Notes: generated by a model not told the origin, from the letters alone. 46,009 nt of DNA from CAYNSB01 sp964399625 (GCA_964399625.1 CAYNSB010000033.1:1-46009), one strand, 5' to 3'. Positions 24,508 through 32,300 are shown, numbered from the stretch's first letter. A program made the numbers and translations.

Positions 24508-24614
24508 AGTGTATTCGATCCCTGCTCGTGGTTTCACGCAACAAGAGTGAACCTCGCAGGCACCGCCTTGCGGCGACCACCGCAGCTCGCGCAACCCGCG
24601 GCCTGCGGTTTTTT
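24508..24614 (+). ncRNA. tracrRNA of the Cas9 system
   Basis: The anti-repeat at 24508-24542 matches the reverse complement of the CRISPR repeat. Its first 18 bases (AGTGTATTCGATCCCTGC) are perfect, and after a mismatched bulge it ends CGCAAC, which pairs with the repeat start GTTGCG. The tail contains a small hairpin around 24555-24573 (GCAGGC, loop, GCCTTGC with one bulge) and then a strong terminator hairpin. The predicted RNA is about 107 nt. It is transcribed away from cas9, on the same strand as the array. This supplies the last RNA component needed for crRNA processing by RNase III and Cas9 loading. Confidence 0.88.
24580..24614 (+). terminator. Intrinsic terminator of the tracrRNA
   Basis: CCGCAG at 24580-24585 pairs with CTGCGG at 24603-24608, and inner CGCG segments also pair. 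A run of six T follows at 24609-24614. This defines the 3' end of the tracrRNA and doubles as its last stem-loop. Confidence 0.85.
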
Positions 24615-24647
24615 GTTTGCTGCGGGACGGCATAGCTCACGAGAGCG

Positions 24648-26015
24648 TCATCGCATCGCGTTGCCCACCTCGACGCGGATCTCATGGATCTGATCGAATA
24701 GTGCCTTGAGCACCAGGTCCTCCCAAGGTCCGGATGCCCGCTTGGCCATCCGCTCCGCGTCATCGCACCCTCGCAGGACAGTCGTCCACGCGTTCGTAAA
24801 CGCCATCATTCGTCGCTCGTACAACACGTCTCCTTCCGCGGTGCGACGGAGGGTCGTCCGGATGACGCCGGCCACCATTTCTCGAACGGGCTCGATGGGG
24901 TAGTCGGAGTACGTGTCTGGGTGGCGGAAGACTTGCGCCTGTTTCACGAACTCGGGCAATTTCACGACCATCTCGATCGCGCGCCTGCGATCGTGCAATC
25001 GCTCCCTGCATCGCTCCATCGCGCGCTGGCCGAATTGGTTGTATTCCTTCCACTCGGGAGCTTGGAACCGTCCATCGGTGGGCGGCCACGGTTCTCCGAT
25101 GCCAAAGTGGATGGCCTGCGCTCCCGTGAGCGTGAGGACTTGCTTGTCCGAGTCTACGAGCTCGATTCCATCGTACTTGGTCGGGTCTGGCTCGGAGTCG
25201 AACAGCTCAATGCGCCCCGTCGCGCGATTGGTCGCGCTCCATAGCTGGGCGTCCATGATGCCCATCGCTCGAATCACCGCTGGTGGTATTCGTGACCGAC
25301 CATCGGCGAGCGAACAGATGATCGAATTCCAAGCACTATTCATCTTTGCAGTGACCGCGCCATCGGCCTGGCCGTCGTACGCAACAGCGGCACCAAGTTG
25401 CGCAACTGGCGTGAAGTAAACGTGCGGGCACATGACCACAACCCATACCGAGGCACTAATCGCGCGGTGAATCTTGATCGAGAATTCAATATCATGCTCG
25501 TACTTGGTCAATACTTTGCTCATCGCTTCGCCGACGCGCGCGGCACCGCCAGTGCTATCGAGCTCGAACAGCACATGATGAACCCTGTTTTGACTCGCAA
25601 ACGCCAGCACCTCTTCGATGCCATGCTCGTCAAAGTCTTCGCCGAAGCCACCCTGAAGCGGGATGGTGAGGTAGGGCGTGGGCTTGCGGAGAGGCGGCGA
25701 TGACGTACGCACCGGCGCGGCTGCTGATGCGTTCGGAGGGGACTGAGCAGCCTTCGCGGGGTGGGCAAAGAAATCATCGGGAACTGGCTCCTCGACCAAT
25801 TCCTTGACTTCGGACGAGAACACCTTGCGCTGCGTGCGCACGTTGTGGACCATCGTGTCGACCACGATCTCGCCTTCCGACCTCTTGACAATGCGGCCCT
25901 TGACCACCTCACCGTTGAGGAGGGTGATCGTGTCCGCGATTGCTGCACCGTGAATTGAGAGTGACATCAACACGGCCAGGGCTCGCACGAAACGGTTGCG
26001 GGTTAAAGTGAGCAT
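24648..26015 (-). CDS. Secreted protein with ClpP/NfeD-like serine-protease-type fold
   Basis: I do not recognise a named family for this 455-aa protein. It has a Sec-type signal (FVRALAVLMSLSIHGAAIADT) and then a short beta-rich segment (LLNGEVVKGRIVKRSEGEIVVDT). A central domain contains FELDSTGGAARVGEAMSKVL, AISASVWVVVMCPHVYFTP and AQLGAAVAYDG. These resemble the Gly-rich loop, Ser-containing loop and the following strand of ClpP/SppA/NfeD-type membrane proteases, with Ser in ISAS as possible nucleophile. The C-terminal 150 residues are helical and charged. The 3' end lies 33 bp from the tracrRNA terminator, tail to tail. Its link to the CRISPR system is unknown; it may be cargo. Confidence 0.6.
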   Translation of the reverse strand: MLTLTRNRFVRALAVLMSLSIHGAAIADTITLLNGEVVKGRIVKRSEGEIVVDTMVHNVRTQRKVFSSEVKELVEEPVPDDFFAHPAKAAQSPPNASAAAPVRTSSPPLRKPTPYLTIPLQGGFGEDFDEHGIEEVLAFASQNRVHHVLFELDSTGGAARVGEAMSKVLTKYEHDIEFSIKIHRAISASVWVVVMCPHVYFTPVAQLGAAVAYDGQADGAVTAKMNSAWNSIICSLADGRSRIPPAVIRAMGIMDAQLWSATNRATGRIELFDSEPDPTKYDGIELVDSDKQVLTLTGAQAIHFGIGEPWPPTDGRFQAPEWKEYNQFGQRAMERCRERLHDRRRAIEMVVKLPEFVKQAQVFRHPDTYSDYPIEPVREMVAGVIRTTLRRTAEGDVLYERRMMAFTNAWTTVLRGCDDAERMAKRASGPWEDLVLKALFDQIHEIRVEVGNAMR

Positions 26016-26305
26016 GGCGCACCGTGCAAGAATACGGAAATGCGGCTTGACGCGATCCGTGTCCTCATTTCTAACGAGGCAACGGAGCTATCGTGTGCGC
26101 CATGGTACCAAGACGCGCAACTCGGTGCAATTCCGTGCAGCGCCTCCTCGGCCGCTCTCGGCGGCTTGAACGCACGGTCGCGGTGTCACCCTTGGGAGCG
26201 TAAGGGCTGGGCGTGCCGCTCGGGACTCACGCTTGGCGGGATGCGTCCCACGACCATGTCGCGCGCCTTAACATGATGGACACGCGCCCCGCGGCGCTTT
26301 GATAA

Positions 26306-26334
26306 TTGCCAAGCGGCAAGTAGTCTGGTACACT
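26306..26334 (+). promoter_or_regulatory. Promoter and overlapping palindrome upstream of the HTH-integrase operon
   Basis: TTGCCA at 26306-26311 matches the -35 consensus in five of six bases. A 17-bp spacer and an extended -10 (TGG before TACACT at 26329-26334) follow. The predicted start falls at about 26341, the ATG of the HTH gene, so the mRNA may be leaderless or nearly so. A palindrome TTGCC-AAGC-GGCAA at 26306-26319 covers the -35 and could be an operator for the HTH protein itself. The rest of the 325-bp gap 26016-26340 shows no gene. Confidence 0.65.
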
Positions 26335-26340
26335 GAATGC

Positions 26341-26556
26341 ATGTCCGCGATTGTGCTCTTGATTCGTCGTGCGGTGCTCCGGAGCGGGCAGACGCGGTAC
26401 AGGATCAGCAAGGGATCGGGCGTTTCACAGGCCCAACTAACGCGCCTGGTCAATCGAGACCGACGGATGCTCCGCGTAGACACGATCGAGCGGCTGGCGG
26501 AGTACCTGGGGTTGCGAATCACGATCGAGCCAAAGGTCAAGACGCGGAAGGGGTGA
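26341..26556 (+). CDS. Small XRE-type helix-turn-helix regulator
   Basis: The 71-aa product holds one Cro/C1-type HTH domain: RYRISKGSGVSQAQLTRLVN as helices 2-3 and RMLRVDTIERLAEYLGLRI after it. Such proteins are common immediately before planctomycete island integrases. It ends 3 bp before the integrase start, so the two are one operon. The ATG at 26341 fits the predicted transcription start; an in-frame upstream start at 26299 would lie inside the promoter. It probably represses its own operon through the palindrome at 26306-26319 (inference). Confidence 0.8.
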   Translation: MSAIVLLIRRAVLRSGQTRYRISKGSGVSQAQLTRLVNRDRRMLRVDTIERLAEYLGLRITIEPKVKTRKG

Positions 26557-26559
26557 CGC

Positions 26560-28056
26560 ATGGCGAGTGTGTACAAGCGCGCGGGTTCGAGGAATTGGAC
26601 CGCTGCCTTCAAGGGTGCGGATGGACGTGTCAGGCAGTTGTCCACGCGAACAACCGATCAGCGTCTCGCCGACCGGATCGCCCGAAACCTGGAGGACAAG
26701 GCCAGAGAGGAAGCGCTCATCGGCCCGGGCTTGGCACGTCTGGCCGAGCACGGCAAGAGGCCACTCATGGAGCACGCGCGGGAGTACAGGGACCACCTTG
26801 CAGGCGAGGGGAAGGCGGAGTCTCACGTGGCCGTGACAGTCGGCTACTTGGATCGCGACGCGACTGCGCTGGGGTGGTCAACCCTTGGTGATCTAGATGC
26901 GCCCGCGCTGGCGCACCACCTTGGCCGCTCGATGGCTGCGTCGGGGCGGAGCCCGCGCTGGTTCAACGCCCACGCGAAGGCGTGGCGAGCCTTCGCACGT
27001 TGGTGCGTGCGGAATGGTCGGCTCGCGAGCGATCCCCTCGCGGGCCTTGCCATGCGTCGGCAGGACACGGACCGGAGGCGCGTGCGTCGCGCTCTCGACG
27101 CCGATGAACTTGCCGCGCTGATCGGCTGGGCGGACACGCACCCCGTCGTGTCTTTGCCGCGTGCCCACAAGGATTCGGACGGAAAGCGCCAACTGTCTCG
27201 GGTGAATTACTCCGCGCCATATCGTGCATTGGCATACCGGATTGCGTCCATGACCGGATTCCGGGCAAGCGAGGTCGCGAGCCTGACGCCCGAGTCTTTC
27301 GAACTCAGTGGCGAAACGCCGAGCATCACGGTGAAGGCGGCATATTCCAAGCGTCGGCGCGAAGACCGTCAGCCCATTCGTCAGGATGTTGCGGCGGCGC
27401 TTCGCCCCTTCCTTGTGAATCTGGAGCCGGGGAAGCCGGTGTGCCCCCTTCCCGATGGGAAGGCTGGACTCATGGTCCGTGCCGATCTGGAGGCCGCCCG
27501 AGCGGCGTGGATCGAATCCGCTCGCTCGGTGGCCGAGCGGGAGGCACGCGAGCGGTCCGGGTACCTTCGCTGGCGGGACGATGCGGGGCGCGTCGCGGAC
27601 TTTCACTGCTTGCGGCACACGTACATCAGTGCGATCGTCGCGGGTGGGGCATCGGCGAAGGTGGCGCAGGAACTCGCCCGGCACTCGACGCCCACCTTGA
27701 CGCTCGGTGTCTACGCCCACGCCAGGCTTGCGGACATGACGGCGGCGCTGCCCCGTCTTCCGACCCCGACTTCCACGGATACCGAGTCCGGGGTAGTCCG
27801 AGCCACGGGCACATACGGTCGTGATGCAACCCCCGATGACTGTCAGCGTCCACGTCAGTGCGCAGGGCACGAATTGGTGCCAAAGGGCGCGACGGGGCGC
27901 GGCGAAAGCAGTGGGGCACGTCAATATGGTGAAGACGCGAAGGCCCTGCAATTCCCGGTGACTTGCGACGTGGCGCAACTCAGTGCGGACCCTCGCGGCA
28001 ATCGGGGTGGGCGGATTCGAACCGCCGACCTTTTGACCCCCAGTCAAACGCGCTAA
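26560..28056 (+). CDS. Tyrosine recombinase/integrase, C-terminus set by the attachment site
   Basis: This is the site-specific recombinase of the element. The integrated form has 498 aa: an N-terminal arm-type domain (MASVYKRAGSRNWTAAFKG), a core-binding SAM-like region (about 65-165), and a catalytic domain with Arg235 (GFRASEV), His349 and Arg352 (FHCLRHTY), His375 (ELARHS) and Tyr385 (GVYAHA). After the nucleophile about 95 residues of low-complexity linker lead into the frame of attR, ending RTADLLTPSQTR. The TAA stop at 28054-28056 comes from the tRNA D-loop. In the circular form the frame would continue for 80 residues from 4831 to 5073, giving 578 aa. The catalytic core is unaffected. 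Confidence 0.93.
   Translation: MASVYKRAGSRNWTAAFKGADGRVRQLSTRTTDQRLADRIARNLEDKAREEALIGPGLARLAEHGKRPLMEHAREYRDHLAGEGKAESHVAVTVGYLDRDATALGWSTLGDLDAPALAHHLGRSMAASGRSPRWFNAHAKAWRAFARWCVRNGRLASDPLAGLAMRRQDTDRRRVRRALDADELAALIGWADTHPVVSLPRAHKDSDGKRQLSRVNYSAPYRALAYRIASMTGFRASEVASLTPESFELSGETPSITVKAAYSKRRREDRQPIRQDVAAALRPFLVNLEPGKPVCPLPDGKAGLMVRADLEAARAAWIESARSVAEREARERSGYLRWRDDAGRVADFHCLRHTYISAIVAGGASAKVAQELARHSTPTLTLGVYAHARLADMTAALPRLPTPTSTDTESGVVRATGTYGRDATPDDCQRPRQCAGHELVPKGATGRGESSGARQYGEDAKALQFPVTCDVAQLSADPRGNRGGRIRTADLLTPSQTR
27999..28053. repeat. attR: 55-bp direct repeat inside tRNA-Pro and the integrase frame
   Basis: This copy is identical to 4776-4830. It serves three functions at once: the attachment core, the 3' two-thirds of the tRNA-Pro gene on the minus strand, and the last 18 codons of the integrase on the plus strand. 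The element brings in this copy, so the tRNA stays complete after integration. Confidence 0.95.
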
Positions 28057-28076
28057 CCAAGCTGCGCTACACCCCG
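28002..28076 (-). tRNA. tRNA-Pro (anticodon GGG)
   Basis: On the minus strand the 75-nt gene folds into a full cloverleaf: acceptor CGGGGTG/CACCCCG with discriminator A, D stem GCGC/GCGC with loop AGCTTGGTTA, anticodon stem TTTGA/TCAAA with loop CTGGGGG (anticodon GGG), variable AGGTC, and T stem GGCGG/CCGCC with loop TTCGAAT. CCA is not encoded. It is the integration target: its 3' part is repeated at 4776-4830. Its promoter must lie in 28077-28140, shared with the divergent pyrC gene. Confidence 0.95.
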
Positions 28077-28140
28077 GATGTGGACGTCAGGATAGCGCCG
28101 TGACGCCGCGGAATCGACTCCGCGCTTCTACCCTGCGGGC

Positions 28141-29490
28141 ATGCACGCCCAAGGACCTTCCCGCGACGCCCGTGAGTCTCGCCATGCACCGCCCGCACGG
28201 GTGCTCATCAGAGGCGGACGCGTGATCGACCCCGCAAGCGGAACGCACCGCCTCGCGGACGTCGCGCTCGAGAACGGGCTCGTCGCGTCCATCGTTCCCT
28301 CGGGCTCCGCCGGCGGAGCAGACGTCGTCATCGACGCGCGCGATTGCCTGGTCACCCCGGGGCTCATCGATCCGCACGTCCACCTTCGCGAGCCCGGGCA
28401 AGAGCACAAGGAAACGCTCGCGACCGGGTCCGCCTCGGGCGTCGCGGGCGGGTTCACGACGCTCTGCTGCATGCCCAACACCAGCCCAGCCCTCGATACG
28501 CCCGAGCTCGTTTCGTTCATCGCTCGCCGCGCGCAGGAGACGGCCTCCTGCCGCATCTTCACCGTCGCCGCGGGCACGCGCGGGCGCAAGGGCGAGGAAC
28601 TCGCCGAGATCGCGCTGCTCGCGCGGGCCGGCGCCGTCGGATTCAGCGACGACGGCGATTGCGTGATGTCCGCGGGCGTGATGTCCCGAGTGCTCCGGGC
28701 CGTGAAGCAGACCGGGCTCGCCTTCATGCAGCACTGCCAGGACACGACGCTCACACGCGGCAGCGTCATGCACGCGGGCGACGTCGCGGTGCGCCTCGGG
28801 CTCACCGGCTGGCCCCGCGTCGCCGAGGAGATCATCATCGAGCGCGACGTGCGCCTCAATCGCGACATCCGCTGCCACTATCACGTCCAGCACATCAGCT
28901 CCGCCGAGAGCGTCGAGATCGTGCGCCGGGCGCGGGCGGCGGGCGAGCCCATCTCCGCCGAGGCCTCGCCGCACCATCTCATGCTCACCCACGCCGCGTG
29001 CGATGGGTACGCAACGAACGCGAAGATGAATCCCCCGCTCCGCGAGGCCCGCGACGTCGAGGCGCTGCGCCGCGGTGTCGCGGACGGCACGATCACGGTT
29101 CTCGCGACCGACCACGCGCCCCACGCCGCGCACGAAAAGGCGTTGGCCTTCGAGGAGGCCCCCTTCGGCATCGTGGGGCTCGAGACGGCCCTGCCGCTGT
29201 ACGCCGAGGCCCTCGTCCACACCGGGCTCATCGACTGGGCGCGCCTGATCGCTCTCATGACCATCGAGCCCGCCCGACTGTGCGGGCTCGACGCGTGCGG
29301 GCTGGGGTCACTCAAGATCGGCGGCCCAGCGGACGTCACGGTGATCGACCCAGAAAGACGCTGGGCCTTCGACATTGCCAACTCCGCGAGCAAAAGCACG
29401 AACACACCGTTCCATGGGCGCCCGTTGAGGGGACGGGCTATCGCCACAATTGTCGCGGGTCACATCCGCCATGAGCTTCGCCCGGGCTGA
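28141..29490 (+). CDS. pyrC: Dihydroorotase (class I)
   Basis: Dihydroorotase closes carbamoyl aspartate to dihydroorotate in pyrimidine synthesis. The 449-aa product has the amidohydrolase metal motif DPHVHLREPG near residue 79, GGFTTLCCMPNT, the second metal region HYHVQHISS, EASPHHLMLTH, and the catalytic Asp region VLATDHAPHAAHEK, then a C-terminal ADVTVIDPE strand. Length fits class I bacterial enzymes. A perfect hairpin (CGCGGA-ATCGAC-TCCGCG, 28107-28124) lies just before the start and could be a leader or promoter element. It is the first chromosomal gene right of the element. Confidence 0.95.
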   Translation: MHAQGPSRDARESRHAPPARVLIRGGRVIDPASGTHRLADVALENGLVASIVPSGSAGGADVVIDARDCLVTPGLIDPHVHLREPGQEHKETLATGSASGVAGGFTTLCCMPNTSPALDTPELVSFIARRAQETASCRIFTVAAGTRGRKGEELAEIALLARAGAVGFSDDGDCVMSAGVMSRVLRAVKQTGLAFMQHCQDTTLTRGSVMHAGDVAVRLGLTGWPRVAEEIIIERDVRLNRDIRCHYHVQHISSAESVEIVRRARAAGEPISAEASPHHLMLTHAACDGYATNAKMNPPLREARDVEALRRGVADGTITVLATDHAPHAAHEKALAFEEAPFGIVGLETALPLYAEALVHTGLIDWARLIALMTIEPARLCGLDACGLGSLKIGGPADVTVIDPERRWAFDIANSASKSTNTPFHGRPLRGRAIATIVAGHIRHELRPG

Positions 29491-29498
29491 GGCGCAAA

Positions 29499-30059
29499 CT
29501 ACGACGCCATTGCGCGGGGAGTCTCCTCGCATCGGCCCGCGATCCGCGATCCAGCAGAACCGCGCCGGCAAGAGCCCTCCGAGGCTCGCGACTCCGCACC
29601 GGCGATGCGCCGCAAGTGATCGAGCGCCGCGTGCTTGCGCTGCGACACCGCGGACCTCGACGCATTCATCGCTCGTGCCGCCTGGTGTTCCGTGAGCCCG
29701 TGAACGCTCGTCAGTTCGATCGCGTCGCGCTGCCGATCGGGCAGACGCGACAGGATCTCCGCAACACGCGGCAGCTCGCTCATCATCTCGCTCGCCGCTT
29801 CATGCGCCCCGGCGCGTACGCAGATCGCGGACGCACGCCGGCGCGACGCAAGCATCGTGAGCGCCACGTTGCGCGTCATGGTGAGCAGGAATTGCAGCGG
29901 GAGCCGATCGACCCGGCCGTCCTTGTACGCGAGAACCCGGAGAAAGACTTCCTGCACGATGTCGTCGGCGAGCGTCGAGTCCACAAAGCGCCGTGCGTAA
30001 GCATGGAGCCTCGGCGCAAAGCGGGCGTAAACCTCCGATCGCGTCACGCTCTCGTTCAT
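29499..30059 (-). CDS. ECF-type RNA polymerase sigma factor
   Basis: This 186-aa sigma-70-family protein has region 2 (YARFAPRLHAYARRFVDS, then DDIVQEVFLRVLAY) and region 4 (ILSRLPDRQRDAIELTSVHG, then SRSAVSQRKHAALDHLRRI). There is no region 1 or 3, as in ECF sigma factors. The ATG at 30059 has GGGAGG upstream; a longer in-frame extension is rejected. It converges with pyrC, 8 bp between stops. No anti-sigma gene is seen next to it. The 306 bp upstream (30060-30365) contain no gene and should hold its promoter. Confidence 0.85.
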   Translation of the reverse strand: MNESVTRSEVYARFAPRLHAYARRFVDSTLADDIVQEVFLRVLAYKDGRVDRLPLQFLLTMTRNVALTMLASRRRASAICVRAGAHEAASEMMSELPRVAEILSRLPDRQRDAIELTSVHGLTEHQAARAMNASRSAVSQRKHAALDHLRRIAGAESRASEGSCRRGSAGSRIAGRCEETPRAMAS

Positions 30060-30365
30060 GTCGCCTCCCGTGGCGATGCCAGGCCAGCGCGTCCAGTGCG
30101 TCTCGCCCTCGAATGTAATGTGGTGCGGCCCACCGCGCAGGGTTCCACCGTGCGCACGCGATCGATGACCCGATCGCTCGTTCGTGAAGGCCGCAGCGTA
30201 ACGCGCGGCCCCCGACAAAGCGAGAGAACCCCTCTGATTTCCACTGCATTCCGATGAACGAGCCGAAACGCACTTGGGCGCAACATTCGCTCTCGATGCG
30301 CACCGTTCGCGCAGAACTCGCCGCTCTCCGAAGCCATCGCGATGTGCGCTCGACTCGATCACGCA

Positions 30366-30653
30366 TCATGCGCACGGATTGCCGAGCTCACGCAGCCACG
30401 ACAGCGCTTCTTGTGCCGCTCGCGGCGCGTCATCGAGCAGCGAGGCGAATTCTGCCGGCGACAGCGCCGACGCGCCGGCACACTCCAGCATGAGCGTGAT
30501 TGCGAGGCGCTCCGCGTGCGGCTGCGCGCGGTACCACTCGCCCAAGGCGGGGGCCAGCACGCTGTCGACACGCGCGATCCAATCGAGGACCTGCTCGCGC
30601 GACATCGGCAGCGACCGCACCCACGCCAGGATCGGGTTCGTCCTTGTGTGCAT
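30366..30653 (-). CDS. Small hypothetical protein
   Basis: A 95-aa frame from the ATG at 30653 (MHTRTNPILAWVRSLPMS) with helical content and no signal or membrane segment (EQVLDWIARVDSVLAPALGEW, LAITLMLECAGASALSPAEFASL). The composition looks like real protein, but no family is recognised and the ribosome site is weak. The frame extends further upstream into arginine-rich sequence that looks non-coding. It lies upstream of the sigma factor gene on the same strand. Confidence 0.4.
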   Translation of the reverse strand: MHTRTNPILAWVRSLPMSREQVLDWIARVDSVLAPALGEWYRAQPHAERLAITLMLECAGASALSPAEFASLLDDAPRAAQEALSWLRELGNPCA

Positions 30654-31208
30654 GAACCCAAGGCGGGCGGAGGCCCCGCGCGCCCTCTTCATCCGGCGCG
30701 TCCGGCGCGCTCCCGCACGCACCCGCCGAGAGACACGCCCCGAGGGACGATCTCGGCGGGAACGACTCTCATCGCGGGTCGAAATCGCGCGCACGACGAA
30801 CTCCACAGACCAAGGCTGACCGGCCCCGGGAAGAAGCCGATCAGCAGCAAGGAGCATGACCAGCAGCGAGCCCGTTCCGTCGGCATCCATGCCGAGCGGA
30901 ACATGTCGAACGCGGCCCGTGCGTCCCATGCACGTCGCGGCCGATCCATGGCGCCGCTCCGAGAGGGCTCGCTTCTTCCAGCGCACCCGCGTGCGCCCTC
31001 TCTCTCCGCCCCTGTCAACTGCTGTGGAGAACCTGTTGCCACGGGCATTTTGCTTTTTGGGTCAAGGTGCCCTCGCCTCGCACCTCACCCACCCAAACAC
31101 AGGGCGTATTGAAAGCCGCACACGCGCGCACTACGTTTCTTCGGCGTCTGTTTGGACCCGCATTCCAGCAGCCAACCGCTGCTTTTGGACCTTCGAAAGG
31201 ACGTTCTC
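30654..31208. other. Intergenic region before gapA
   Basis: About 555 bp with arginine-rich open frames but none that look like a real gene. The last part (31040-31130) is less GC-rich and contains a TTTTTGGGTCAA stretch. It probably contains the gapA promoter and leader. Confidence 0.4.
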
Positions 31209-32237
31209 ATGGCCATCCGCGTGGGTATCAACGGCTTCGGGCGAATCGGGCGGCTCTTCTTCCGCACGGCCCTGGAGAACCCGAACATCGAGATCGTCGC
31301 CGTCAACGACCTCGTTCCCGCCGACAACCTCGCCTACCTCCTGAAGTACGACACCATGCACGGGCGCATCAAGGCGAAGGCCGTCTCCGCGACCGAGAGC
31401 TCGTTCACCGTCGACGGGCGCACCACCAAGACGATGGCCGAGAAGGACCCGGGCAAGCTCCCGTGGAAGGACCTGGGCGTGCACTACGTGCTCGAGTCCA
31501 CCGGCCTGTTCACGGACTTTGAGAAGGCGAGCCTGCACGTCAGCGCCGGTGCCAAGCGGGTGCTCATCTCCGCCCCGACCAAGAGCGAGCCGGCGCAGGT
31601 GCCCACCGTGTGCCTGGGCGTGAACCACGAGAAGTACGACCCGAGCAAGCACACCGTGGTCAGCAACGCGTCCTGCACCACCAACTGTCTCGCCCCCATC
31701 GCGAAGGTCATCCACGACACGTTCGGCCTCGAAGAGGGCCTGATGACGACGGTCCACGCCGCCACCGCGACGCAGCCCACGCAGGACGGCCCCTCCAAGA
31801 AGGACTGGCGCGGCGGGCGCAACGCCTACATGAACATCATCCCCGCGTCCACCGGCGCTGCCAAGGCCGTGACGCTCTGCATCCCCGAGCTCAAGGGCAA
31901 GCTCACGGGCATGTCCTTCCGCGTTCCCACCGCCGATGTCTCGGCCGTCGATCTCACCTTCAAGACGAGCAAGGCAACCAGCCTGGCCGAAATCAGCGCC
32001 GCGATGAAGGCCGCCACCGAGGGCAAGATGCGCGGCATCCTCGCCTACACGGAAGAGGAGGTCGTGTCGAGCGACTTCGTGGGCGATCGCCACAGCTCGA
32101 TCTACGACGCCAAGGCGGGCATCGAGCTCAACAAGAACTTCTTCAAGATCGTGAGCTGGTACGACAACGAGGCGGGCTACGCCGCCCGTTGCGTGGACTT
32201 CATCAAGCTCATGGCCGAGAAGGACGGCGTCCGCTGA
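31209..32237 (+). CDS. gapA: Glyceraldehyde-3-phosphate dehydrogenase, type I
   Basis: GAPDH makes 1,3-bisphosphoglycerate in central carbon metabolism. The 342-aa product has the Rossmann start VGINGFGRIGRLFFRTAL, NAD-binding IVAVNDL, the catalytic Cys motif SNASCTTNCLAP, the catalytic His in TTVHAATATQ, and the C-terminal SWYDNEAGYAARCVD. The ATG at 31209 gives the normal family start; the upstream TTG in frame is rejected. It is followed by aroDE after 63 bp. Confidence 0.97.
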   Translation: MAIRVGINGFGRIGRLFFRTALENPNIEIVAVNDLVPADNLAYLLKYDTMHGRIKAKAVSATESSFTVDGRTTKTMAEKDPGKLPWKDLGVHYVLESTGLFTDFEKASLHVSAGAKRVLISAPTKSEPAQVPTVCLGVNHEKYDPSKHTVVSNASCTTNCLAPIAKVIHDTFGLEEGLMTTVHAATATQPTQDGPSKKDWRGGRNAYMNIIPASTGAAKAVTLCIPELKGKLTGMSFRVPTADVSAVDLTFKTSKATSLAEISAAMKAATEGKMRGILAYTEEEVVSSDFVGDRHSSIYDAKAGIELNKNFFKIVSWYDNEAGYAARCVDFIKLMAEKDGVR

Positions 32238-32300
32238 GCGGCGGCGCGGTCCGCACAATCTGAGACTTCCCATGCACGCGAGGGCCGATAGAGTCCTCGC

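Larger units (their letters stand above)
4776..28053. mobile_element. Integrative element in tRNA-Pro(GGG) carrying nos cargo and CRISPR-Cas9
   Basis: The element is delimited by identical 55-bp copies of the tRNA-Pro 3' part at 4776-4830 and 27999-28053, giving a unit of 23,223 bp. It encodes a tyrosine recombinase next to the intact tRNA, HTH regulators, a TOPRIM/RepA-like primase-helicase with nearby iteron-like repeats, a nos cluster, and a Cas9 system. Left of it is the kdp operon and right of it pyrC, both ordinary chromosomal genes. No conjugation genes, relaxase, capsid or terminase large subunit were recognised. It is therefore best called an integrative (possibly mobilisable or satellite-like) element. 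Mobility is inferred from structure. Confidence 0.9.
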
